Below are positions 57,639 to 64,000 of a stretch of 64,000 nt of DNA, one piece after another (positions within the stretch are counted from its first letter, which is position 1; each line of letters begins with the position of its first letter). The stretch spans positions 1 to 64,000 of the forward strand of contig NZ_DASRGV010000315.1 of NCBI RefSeq assembly GCF_035650855.1, in the 5' to 3' direction. Source of the DNA: Actinocrinis sp035650855 (lineage in GTDB: Bacteria; Actinomycetota; Actinomycetes; Streptomycetales; Catenulisporaceae). The position numbers and the translations under genes are program-made. The notes beneath the pieces were generated by a model. The model made no database searches and was not told where the DNA came from. It saw only the letters and a list, made by a program, of their open reading frames with translations.

Positions 57639-58640
57639 ATGTCGTCAGCGTTCGAGCACGCCGCCGGGCGGGCCGCCGGAGCCGATCCCCTGCCGCACAC
57701 CGAGCTGCGCGAGCTCAAGCAGCTCGCCGAGCCCGACGCGGCCCGCATCTTCGTCAAATGCGAGTTCCTGAACCCCACCGGCAGCCACAAGGACCGGGTC
57801 TTCTCGTACATGATCGACCAGCTGGAGGCCGAGGGCACGATACGGCCGGGCCAGACGCTGGTGGAGTGCTCCACGGGCAACGGCGGCGCCGCGCTGTCGC
57901 GGGTCTGCCGGGACCGCGGCTACCAGGCCGTCATCATCATGCCGGAGGGCATGACCGAGGAGCGGCGCAAGCAGATCGCGTCCTTCGGCGGCACGATCAT
58001 CGAGACCTCGCAGGACGGCTTCCTGCTGGAGAGCGAGGACACCGCCCGCCGGTACGTCCAGGAGCATCCGGGCAGCCATTTTCTCGACCAGTCGACCAAC
58101 GACCTGAACTGGAAGTCGTGGCGCTCCTGCGGCCAGGAGATCGTCGCGGAACTGCGTGCCCGCGACGTCGTTCCGGACCACTTCATCTGCTCGATCGGCA
58201 CCGGCGGCACGTTCACCGGCATCGCGGACATCCTCAAGCAGCAGTACCCGGACATAGTGACCACCGCGGTCGAGGTGGACCGCTCCGCGGCCCTCTACGC
58301 CAAGCGCCACGGCCTGCCCTTCGAGCATCACACGCACAACATGATGGGGCTCGGCCCGGGCAAGGTCCCGTCGAACCTGCGCGAGGAGCTCGTCGACCGG
58401 GTCGAGCTGATCAGCGGCGACGACGGCTGGACCACGATGAAGCGGCTGATCGCGGAGGAGGGGCTTTTCGTCGGGCCGACCGCCGGAGGCAACGTGTTCG
58501 CGGCGCAGCGGCTCGCCCGGACGCTGCCGCCGCAGACCGTGGTGGTGACCGTGCTGTTCGACTCCGCCTGGAAGTACTTCAGCGTCTGGGAGGGCCAGTA
58601 CCCCAAGTACAGCACCGGCGATTCGGCGACCACTCGGTGA
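57639..58640 (+). CDS. Cysteine-synthase-like PLP enzyme
   Basis: Fold-type II PLP enzyme of 333 residues. NPTGSHKDR holds the PLP Lys51, ECSTGNGGAALSRV the asparagine loop and GTGGTFTGIADILKQ the phosphate-binding loop. Such enzymes replace a beta substituent of serine or O-acylserine, giving cysteine, 2,3-diaminopropionate or O-ureidoserine analogues. The residues around the substrate loop (STGNGG instead of TSGNTG) differ from CysK, so a non-cysteine product is likely. AAGGAG seven bases before the ATG fixes the start. The next gene begins seven bases after the stop. Confidence 0.88.
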   Translation: MSSAFEHAAGRAAGADPLPHTELRELKQLAEPDAARIFVKCEFLNPTGSHKDRVFSYMIDQLEAEGTIRPGQTLVECSTGNGGAALSRVCRDRGYQAVIIMPEGMTEERRKQIASFGGTIIETSQDGFLLESEDTARRYVQEHPGSHFLDQSTNDLNWKSWRSCGQEIVAELRARDVVPDHFICSIGTGGTFTGIADILKQQYPDIVTTAVEVDRSAALYAKRHGLPFEHHTHNMMGLGPGKVPSNLREELVDRVELISGDDGWTTMKRLIAEEGLFVGPTAGGNVFAAQRLARTLPPQTVVVTVLFDSAWKYFSVWEGQYPKYSTGDSATTR

Positions 58641-58647
58641 GCACGCC

Positions 58648-59388
58648 ATGAGCTCCGCGATCCCCCAGGCCGGCCGAGAAGACGCGGTGCGCGGGCGGCT
58701 CGACGCGATCACCGAGCGGGTGCGCGGTGCGTGCGTCCGGGCCGGGCGCTCGCCCGACGCCGTGCGGCTGATCGCGGTCAGCAAGTTCCACGGCGAAGCG
58801 GCTGTCATCTCAGCCCTCGAATCCGGGCATCGCGGCTTCGGCGAGAGCCGGGTGCAGGAGGCGCGCGCCAAGTGGTCCGCGCTGCGTGAGAGCTACCCGG
58901 ATGTGGAACTCCACCTCATCGGCTCGCTGCAGACGAATAAGGCCATTGACGCGGTACGCACCTTCGATGTCATACACACCGTCGACCGGGTCCGGCTCGC
59001 CACCGCGCTCGCGCGGGCGATGGAGCGCGAGGGTCGCCGCCCCGCCTGCCTCGTGCAGGTGGACACCGGCGACGAGCCGCAGAAGGGCGGAGTCGCACCG
59101 GCCGGCCTCGACGCGCTGCTGCGCGAGTGCAAGGAGGGCTGCGGCCTGGCCATCTACGGTCTGATGTGCATACCACCGGCGCAACAGGACCCCGCGCCGC
59201 ATTTCCGGCTGCTGCGCAAGCTCGCCGCGGAGCACGGACTCGCCGAGCTGAGCATGGGCATGACCGCGGACTTCGAAACCGCCATCGCCGAAGGCGCGAC
59301 CATGGTCCGGGTGGGCAGCGCGATCTTCGGGCCGCGCCCCGCGCCCGCGGCCTCGGGCGCCGGATCCGCAGCGCCGGAAGAACCCTGA
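58648..59388 (+). CDS. YggS-like PLP-binding protein (alanine racemase N-terminal fold)
   Basis: The 246 residues have a single TIM-barrel like that of YggS/PLPBP. LIAVSKFH carries PLP Lys46, HLIGSLQTNK and the C-terminal LSMGMTADFETAI and GSAIFG follow. Housekeeping PLPBP proteins control PLP and amino-acid balance and are usually found near cell-division genes. This one is embedded between a PLP lyase and an exporter, so it may have been recruited to the pathway as a racemase-like enzyme or PLP carrier. The 3' end overlaps the exporter start by one base. Confidence 0.88.
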   Translation: MSSAIPQAGREDAVRGRLDAITERVRGACVRAGRSPDAVRLIAVSKFHGEAAVISALESGHRGFGESRVQEARAKWSALRESYPDVELHLIGSLQTNKAIDAVRTFDVIHTVDRVRLATALARAMEREGRRPACLVQVDTGDEPQKGGVAPAGLDALLRECKEGCGLAIYGLMCIPPAQQDPAPHFRLLRKLAAEHGLAELSMGMTADFETAIAEGATMVRVGSAIFGPRPAPAASGAGSAAPEEP

Positions 59389-60329
59389 TGCCGCAGCTGC
59401 TCCTGTTCACCGTGCTCTCGGCGCTGGTCGACGTGTTCGCCGGCAACCGGCTGCAGCACACGGATCCCGGCAGCGTCGCAGCGGTCGCATTCACCACCGT
59501 CGGCGTGGTCTTCTGCGCCACGGCCGCGGCCCGCACGCGCTGGCTCGCGCTGCTCGCGGTCGCGCGCAGGCACTCGCGCGACCTGCTGGCGCTCAATCTG
59601 GCCACCGCGGTCACCTGGGTCTCGCTGCTGTACGCGCTGGACTGGATGGAGCCGGCCGTCGCGAACGTCGTGTCCATCGCGATCGGCCCGGCCTTCACGG
59701 TGATCATGCAGGCGCTGTGGTTGCGCGGCGACCGCATGCCCGCCGGCCAGATCGCCGCGGCCGGCGGAATCCTGGTCGTGCTGGCTCTGCTGATCGCCTC
59801 GTCGATCGCGGGGTACAGCGCGGTCGGGCATCACCGCGCCGCGCTTCTCGGCGCCGGCGCCGCGGCCGCGGTGGTCTCCGGCGCCGCCTCGGCCGCCACC
59901 CTCGTCTTCTCCGCCCGGCTGAGCGCGGCCGGGCTCGACGTGCGCACCGTGCTCGGCCTGCGCTTCCCGCTGGTGGCCGTCGCCGGCTGGGTGCTGGTGG
60001 CGCTCTCCGGCGGGCGCCGGCTCGGGCCCGCCGTCACCACCGGGCTGGTCGTCGCCGTGATCGGGGTCGCCCTGCCGGCGCTGCTGATCCAGCTGGGCAT
60101 CCGCCGGGTCACGCCGCTGACCGCCTCGATGATCATCACCCTCGCGCCCGCGGTGACCCTGCTGCTGCAGCTGGCCGACCCCCGGCTGGCGTTCTCGCCG
60201 CGGTCGACCGTCGGCATCGCGGTCATCACGGTCCTGATCGGCCTCGGCCTGCTGACGCGGCGGGACGGGCGCCGCGCGCGGCGGCCCGAACAGGAGGAAG
60301 AGGAACAGCATGCACTGCATCCTTGTTGA
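59388..60329 (+). CDS. EamA/DMT-family transporter
   Basis: Membrane protein of 313 residues with about ten hydrophobic helices in two five-helix repeats, the EamA plan. Export of amino acids and antimetabolites is common in this family. The last 20 residues are charged and Glu-rich and overlap the ATP-grasp gene. Its place between the PLP genes and the ligase suggests export of the cluster product or self-protection, as an EamA-like protein does in the D-cycloserine cluster. Confidence 0.88.
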   Translation: MPQLLLFTVLSALVDVFAGNRLQHTDPGSVAAVAFTTVGVVFCATAAARTRWLALLAVARRHSRDLLALNLATAVTWVSLLYALDWMEPAVANVVSIAIGPAFTVIMQALWLRGDRMPAGQIAAAGGILVVLALLIASSIAGYSAVGHHRAALLGAGAAAAVVSGAASAATLVFSARLSAAGLDVRTVLGLRFPLVAVAGWVLVALSGGRRLGPAVTTGLVVAVIGVALPALLIQLGIRRVTPLTASMIITLAPAVTLLLQLADPRLAFSPRSTVGIAVITVLIGLGLLTRRDGRRARRPEQEEEEQHALHPC

Positions 60330-61605
60330 CGCCTACTCATCCGGCCGCTTCCTGCCCGCGGCGCTCGCCAAGCACGGGGCCACCTGCACGCACGTGCAGA
60401 GTTCTGCGACGCTGCCGGACTTCTACCTCAGGACCTTCCCCAAGGACGCCTTCGCCCCGCAGGACGCGCTCGTGCACGACGGGGACCTCGACGCGCTCAC
60501 GGAAAAACTGCTGGCACGCGCACCGGATTTCATCGTGGCGGGCGCGGAGAGCGGCGTGGACCTGGTCGACCAGCTGGCGCCCCGGCTCGGCCTGCCGAGC
60601 CACGCGGCCGCGACGGCCCGGGTCAGGCGGGACAAGTACGAGATGGCCGCCGCGGTGCGCGCCCACGGCCTGCGCGCGCCTGACACGCTGCGCACCGGAA
60701 GCTTCGATACGGCCCTGGCCTGGGCGAAGGGGCACGGCCGGTGGCCGCTGGTGGTCAAGCCGATCGACAGCGCCGGCACCGACAACGTGCATTTCGCGCG
60801 AAACACCGTGGAGCTGTGCACGGCCTTCGACCAGATCATGCACTCCGCCAACCTCATGGGCGTGCAGAATCGGGCCGCGGTGCTGCAGGAATACCTGGCC
60901 GGCACCGAGTATTTCGCCAACACGGTCAGCGTGCACGGCCGGCACCACGTGGCCGAGATCTGGCGGTACCACAAGCGGCTCGGCCCGCATGGCGCGGCTG
61001 TATACGACTACGAAGAACCGGTCGCCCCGGACGACCCGGCGGCGCGCACCCTCAGGAGCTACCTGCTTCCGGTCCTGGACGCCCTGGGCGTTCGCCACGG
61101 GCCCGCGCACTCGGAGATCATGCTCACCGACCGGGGTCCAGTGCTGATCGAGTCCGGCGCCCGGATCGCGGGTTCCATCCTCCCGGACGTCGTCGACCGC
61201 TGCTTCGGCACCGACCACGTGGAGCTCACGGCCAAGGCGCTGTGCGATCCGGCCGGTTTCGAGCGCTGGGCCGGACAGCCTTACCAGCTGCGGACCGGCC
61301 TGCGCTACATCTCCCTCATCGCGCCCCGGGCCGGCCGGCTGACCTCGTTCGCGGGCTTCGACCGGCTGCGCGAGCTGAAGTCCTTCGCCGCGCTGAACCT
61401 GGGCGTCGAAGTCGGCGACACAGTGCAGCCGACCGTGGACTCGGCCACCTCACCCGGCACGTGCTACCTCCTGCATGACGATCCGGCGCAGATCGAGTCC
61501 GATTACCGGACCCTGCGGGAGTGGGAGCAGACCGGCGAGCTCTACCGCCTCACCTCCGCGGACTCACCTATCGACAGCACGGAGCTGCCGGTAGCGCGCC
61601 GTTGA
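60310..61605 (+). CDS. ATP-grasp ligase
   Basis: The 431-residue enzyme has an N-terminal Rossmann-like part, the ATP-grasp lysine segment PLVVKPIDSAGTDNVHF, a Q-E hinge (LQEYLAGTEYF) and the metal ligands HSEIML and LIESGARIAGS. It belongs to the BacD/DdaF-like group that forms amide bonds between amino acids, or, as in DcsG, closes a ring. A dipeptide or cyclised amino acid is therefore the expected product. The gene overlaps the exporter by 20 bases and ends the cluster. Confidence 0.9.
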   Translation: MHCILVDAYSSGRFLPAALAKHGATCTHVQSSATLPDFYLRTFPKDAFAPQDALVHDGDLDALTEKLLARAPDFIVAGAESGVDLVDQLAPRLGLPSHAAATARVRRDKYEMAAAVRAHGLRAPDTLRTGSFDTALAWAKGHGRWPLVVKPIDSAGTDNVHFARNTVELCTAFDQIMHSANLMGVQNRAAVLQEYLAGTEYFANTVSVHGRHHVAEIWRYHKRLGPHGAAVYDYEEPVAPDDPAARTLRSYLLPVLDALGVRHGPAHSEIMLTDRGPVLIESGARIAGSILPDVVDRCFGTDHVELTAKALCDPAGFERWAGQPYQLRTGLRYISLIAPRAGRLTSFAGFDRLRELKSFAALNLGVEVGDTVQPTVDSATSPGTCYLLHDDPAQIESDYRTLREWEQTGELYRLTSADSPIDSTELPVARR

Positions 61606-61627
61606 TATCCGAGCTCGACCACGCTCG

Positions 61628-63391
61628 TCACCCCTTGGCGCTTGGCGACGCGGTCGTGTTACCTGCGAGGTCGCGCGCGACGACGTAGTACGTGTGCGCG
61701 ACACCGCCGGCCGTCGTGTCCTTGTAAGTGAGCGAATTCGGGCGGACCGTCGCGAGGTACGCGCCGTCGCGGTACACGTCGTAGCCGCCGAGTTGGACGT
61801 TGTCCTTGGCCGCGGCCCAGTTCAGCACGTTGGACGCGCCGGAGAGCACCGCGGTCAGCCCGGTGGCGGCGGACGGAGGCGTGCTGTCGGGCGCCAGGTT
61901 GTAGGTGTACGGGTCGAATACCGTGCCCGTGGAATCGGTCGGCGCGACGGAGATCACGCTGCCGTTCACCGTGACGCGCAGGAAGTGGTAGACCTGCGCG
62001 TCGCTGGTCGGCGGCGCGGCCGCGCCGCACGCGTTGCCCTTGGCGTGGCTGTAAGACCAGCCGACGGCGTAGGCGTCAGTGCTCTCACAACCGTGTCCGC
62101 CGATGGAGCTGGCCGAGCCTCCGCCGCCTCCGGTGACGTAGCTGATCAAGCCGAAGGGCGGTGCCACGTTGCGCTGATAGTCGTGGGCGTGTCCGTTGAA
62201 CGCCAGCTGCACGCCGCCGGACTTGAGCAGCTGCTCGATGGTCCCGGTCGAACCCGCGGTGGCGTCAAGGTACTGATCGTCGGGCTCGGTGGCGTCGTCG
62301 GAGCGCAGCGGGAAGTGGAAGAACGCGAGCTTGATCCCGCCGGGGTGCGCGGCCAGATCCGCGCTGAGCCACTGGTACTCCGCCGAGGACGTCGTCCAGT
62401 GCGCGTCGTGGTCGACCTGGTAGATCGCGCAGTGGGAACCGCAGGTGCCGCCGGTCGCCGTCCCGACGTTCGAGTTTCCCCAGGACATGTCGAGCACGTA
62501 GAAGCGCACGCCGCCGGTGGTGAAGGCGTAGTACGTGGTGGGGTACGTACCCGGGGTCGTGCCGTCGATCGAGGGATAGCTGACCATGGAGTACACGCCG
62601 TTGGCTGCGATGTTCGCCTCCGGCCACATCGACAGGAACGTGGCGTTCTGCCCGTGGTTCGCAGAGGTCGAGTACACCGGGACGCTCATCCCGGGCACGG
62701 CCCAATAGGACGGTCCGAACACCGCGCTGACATCGACGCCGGTCTGGTAGAGGTCGCCGTAGTTCGTGGCGGTCCCGCCCTGGTAGGCGACGTCGCCCGC
62801 GGAGACGAGGAATCGGGCGCCGCTGGCCGCGACCTGGGCGTCCACGCCGGCCTGGTTGACATTGAGCGAACCGTCGTCGACACCACTGTTGGTGGTGTCG
62901 CCCCAGTCGCCCATCACGTCGAACGTGAACGGTCCGGAGTCCGTGGCGGCCGCCAGCGTGGTGAAGACCGGCGAGGCGTTCGTGCCGAGCAGGTCGACCG
63001 GGATCGTGCCGCCGGTGTAGACGCGGTAGCAGTACGCGGTGTTGGCGGTGAGGCCGGTCACGGTCACCGAGTTCTGATACTCCGTCACCCCGTTGACCGT
63101 GATCGGCGAGCCGAGCTTGGTCGAGACAACCGAGTGGGCCGTGCACTGCCCGGGCGGGCCGTACGACACGCTGCCGTGGCTCTGCGCGGCGGTGCCGAAG
63201 TTCACCACGACCGACGCGCCGGTCAGGTCGCTCAGATACGGCGCGCGGGTCAACTGGCTCGACTCGCCGGAGAGCGCGGCCTGGGCCGCCGCGGGGAAAC
63301 CGAGGGTGAATGAGGTGGTCAGTGCCGCGGCCAGGGTGGTTCCGGTCACCCGTCGCCGGGTGCTCCGGCTGCGGCTCGCCATTGAGCGCAT
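61628..63391 (-). CDS. Secreted purple-acid-phosphatase-like protein with C-terminal Fn3 domain
   Basis: The 587-residue protein has a signal peptide (basic start, TTLAAALTTSFTLGFPAAAQA), an N-terminal beta-sandwich typical of purple acid phosphatases (LTRAPYLSDLTGASVVV), a metallophosphoesterase domain and a C-terminal fibronectin type III domain (residues 495-585). Metal motifs seen are DVMGDWGD, SAGDVAYQGG, FFHFPL and NGHAHDYQR. The usual GNH motif appears as SANHGQ, with Ala for Gly. The domain order suggests phosphate scavenging outside the cell. The ATG has GAGGAA upstream; a second ATG three codons later is possible. Confidence 0.85.
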   Translation of the reverse strand: MRSMASRSRSTRRRVTGTTLAAALTTSFTLGFPAAAQAALSGESSQLTRAPYLSDLTGASVVVNFGTAAQSHGSVSYGPPGQCTAHSVVSTKLGSPITVNGVTEYQNSVTVTGLTANTAYCYRVYTGGTIPVDLLGTNASPVFTTLAAATDSGPFTFDVMGDWGDTTNSGVDDGSLNVNQAGVDAQVAASGARFLVSAGDVAYQGGTATNYGDLYQTGVDVSAVFGPSYWAVPGMSVPVYSTSANHGQNATFLSMWPEANIAANGVYSMVSYPSIDGTTPGTYPTTYYAFTTGGVRFYVLDMSWGNSNVGTATGGTCGSHCAIYQVDHDAHWTTSSAEYQWLSADLAAHPGGIKLAFFHFPLRSDDATEPDDQYLDATAGSTGTIEQLLKSGGVQLAFNGHAHDYQRNVAPPFGLISYVTGGGGGSASSIGGHGCESTDAYAVGWSYSHAKGNACGAAAPPTSDAQVYHFLRVTVNGSVISVAPTDSTGTVFDPYTYNLAPDSTPPSAATGLTAVLSGASNVLNWAAAKDNVQLGGYDVYRDGAYLATVRPNSLTYKDTTAGGVAHTYYVVARDLAGNTTASPSAKG

Positions 63392-63453
63392 GGTTCCTCT
63401 TTTCTCAGGTGGTGCTGGGTCTTGCCGGTGGTGCAGGTGGTGCTGTGCGGTTG

Positions 63454-64000
63454 TCAGTCAGAAGAGCGGGCGGAGGCCAGGAAGTCCGCGTCGGCGGCTG
63501 AGGAGTTCGGCGGCGGCTCGGGCGCGCCGCGCGATCTGCGGGCCGTCGCCACGGCGCCGATCCCGCCGACGAGTACGAGGCCGAACCCGCCGAGCCGCAG
63601 CAGGTTGGGCAGATAGCCGCCGGCGCCGCCGGCCGGCGTGTTCGAGTCCTGTGCCAGCGGGCTGGCCGGCACGGTCGCCGAGCGCAGTTCGCGCATGGTG
63701 TCGAGGTAGAAGGTGCCGTATTTGCGCGACGGCTCGATGTAGGAGTTCTCGCTGAACTCGTTCCAGCTGATCAGGCCCATGATGTCGGGCGAGGAGGAAA
63801 GCGCGGCCGCGTACTCGGCGCGCAGCGTCTGGCCGCCGTTGCGGTCGATCACCCCGGTGCCGCCGACCAGGCGGGCGTCGAATCCCGGCGCGAAGGGGGC
63901 GATCCAGTATTTGCCGGCCTTGTGCGCGGCCGCCGCCATCGCCTTCAGCTTGTCGGAGTAGTTGGCGTTGGTCTCGGGATTGACCGAGGACCAGTAGTAG
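63454..64000 (-). CDS. Secreted glycoside-hydrolase-like protein, C-terminal part (runs off right edge)
   Basis: About 180 residues of the C-terminal end are visible. KAGKYWIAPFAPGFDAR and LISWNEFSENSYIEPS resemble the barrel end of GH71/GH99-type glycosidases. A Pro/Gly-rich spacer, one membrane helix (GGFGLVLVGGIGAVATA) and a short basic tail follow, so the enzyme is probably anchored to the cell surface. The start lies beyond the window. It lies 62 bases downstream of nothing but the phosphatase start on the same strand and may share its operon. Confidence 0.7.
   Translation of the reverse strand, partial: YYWSSVNPETNANYSDKLKAMAAAAHKAGKYWIAPFAPGFDARLVGGTGVIDRNGGQTLRAEYAAALSSSPDIMGLISWNEFSENSYIEPSRKYGTFYLDTMRELRSATVPASPLAQDSNTPAGGAGGYLPNLLRLGGFGLVLVGGIGAVATARRSRGAPEPPPNSSAADADFLASARSSD

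Noticed and set aside
1..64000. tRNA, rRNA, riboswitch, CRISPR, insertion sequence or phage features
   Set aside because: I looked for tRNA-like ends, transposase motifs, terminal repeats and spacer arrays and saw none I could support; a covariance-model or profile search was not possible here.

Overview
The window is very GC-rich, with long overlapping genes, GTG starts, secreted cellulases and xylanases carrying family 2 cellulose-binding modules, and several small biosynthetic clusters. This fits a soil actinomycete of the Streptomyces/Catenulispora/Actinospica kind; the exact genus is inference. I see no rRNA, tRNA, CRISPR array or insertion sequence.

Positions 1-22.5 kb form an anaerobic/dormancy energy region. 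A partial PAS gene runs off the left edge. A translationally coupled plus-strand run follows: pyruvate phosphate dikinase, four subunits of a cytoplasmic bidirectional (group 3b-like) [NiFe]-hydrogenase, its maturation protease and HypF, HypC, HypD and HypE. Converging on it is a minus-strand operon for a three-subunit 2-oxoacid:ferredoxin oxidoreductase, a fused flavin/iron-sulfur NAD(P)H oxidoreductase, a flavodoxin-like protein and a DUF4389 membrane protein. A CBS-BON protein, GAPDH and a universal stress protein follow. DosR/DevR-like inverted repeats (GGGAC-N4-GTCCC type) lie in front of several of these units, suggesting one hypoxia regulon.

Positions 22.5-31.7 kb hold an M20 peptidase and a YbaK-type deacylase, then a four-gene minus-strand cassette: an Fe/2-oxoglutarate halogenase with the diagnostic HxA iron site, a stand-alone carrier protein, a type II thioesterase and a stand-alone adenylation domain. 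The logic is that of CytC1-CytC3, which chlorinates a carrier-bound aliphatic amino acid. A BenE transporter, an XRE-cupin regulator, an MFS exporter and a GntR regulator flank it. A shared 16-bp operator lies before the halogenase operon and between benE and the XRE gene.

Positions 32.6-44.1 kb hold the most unusual system. An 88-residue peptide made largely of eleven VANHA pentapeptides is followed by a B12-type radical SAM RiPP maturase with the CWWG...HCTFCGLNG signature. Next come a thioesterase, a PAS protein, a GAF protein, a P450, a carrier protein, an adenylating enzyme, an isopropylmalate/homocitrate synthase-like enzyme, a MetE-like methyltransferase and an acyl-CoA dehydrogenase. 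From the radical SAM gene onward they overlap or nearly abut. This looks like a RiPP/carrier-protein hybrid pathway that I cannot match to a named product.

Positions 44.1-56.5 kb are polysaccharide degradation and housekeeping: GH12 and GH10 enzymes with LacI-type AGCGCT operators, a secreted esterase, an ArsR-SRPBCC-RibD operon, a PaaX regulator, and two TetR regulators, one beside an alpha/beta hydrolase and one beside an MMPL exporter.

Positions 56.5-61.6 kb hold a second unfamiliar cluster: a phosphoribosyltransferase, a cysteine-synthase-like PLP enzyme, a YggS-like PLP protein, an EamA exporter and an ATP-grasp ligase. It probably makes and exports a small amino-acid-derived product. 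The window ends with a secreted purple-acid-phosphatase-like protein and the C-terminal part of a membrane-anchored glycoside-hydrolase-like protein.
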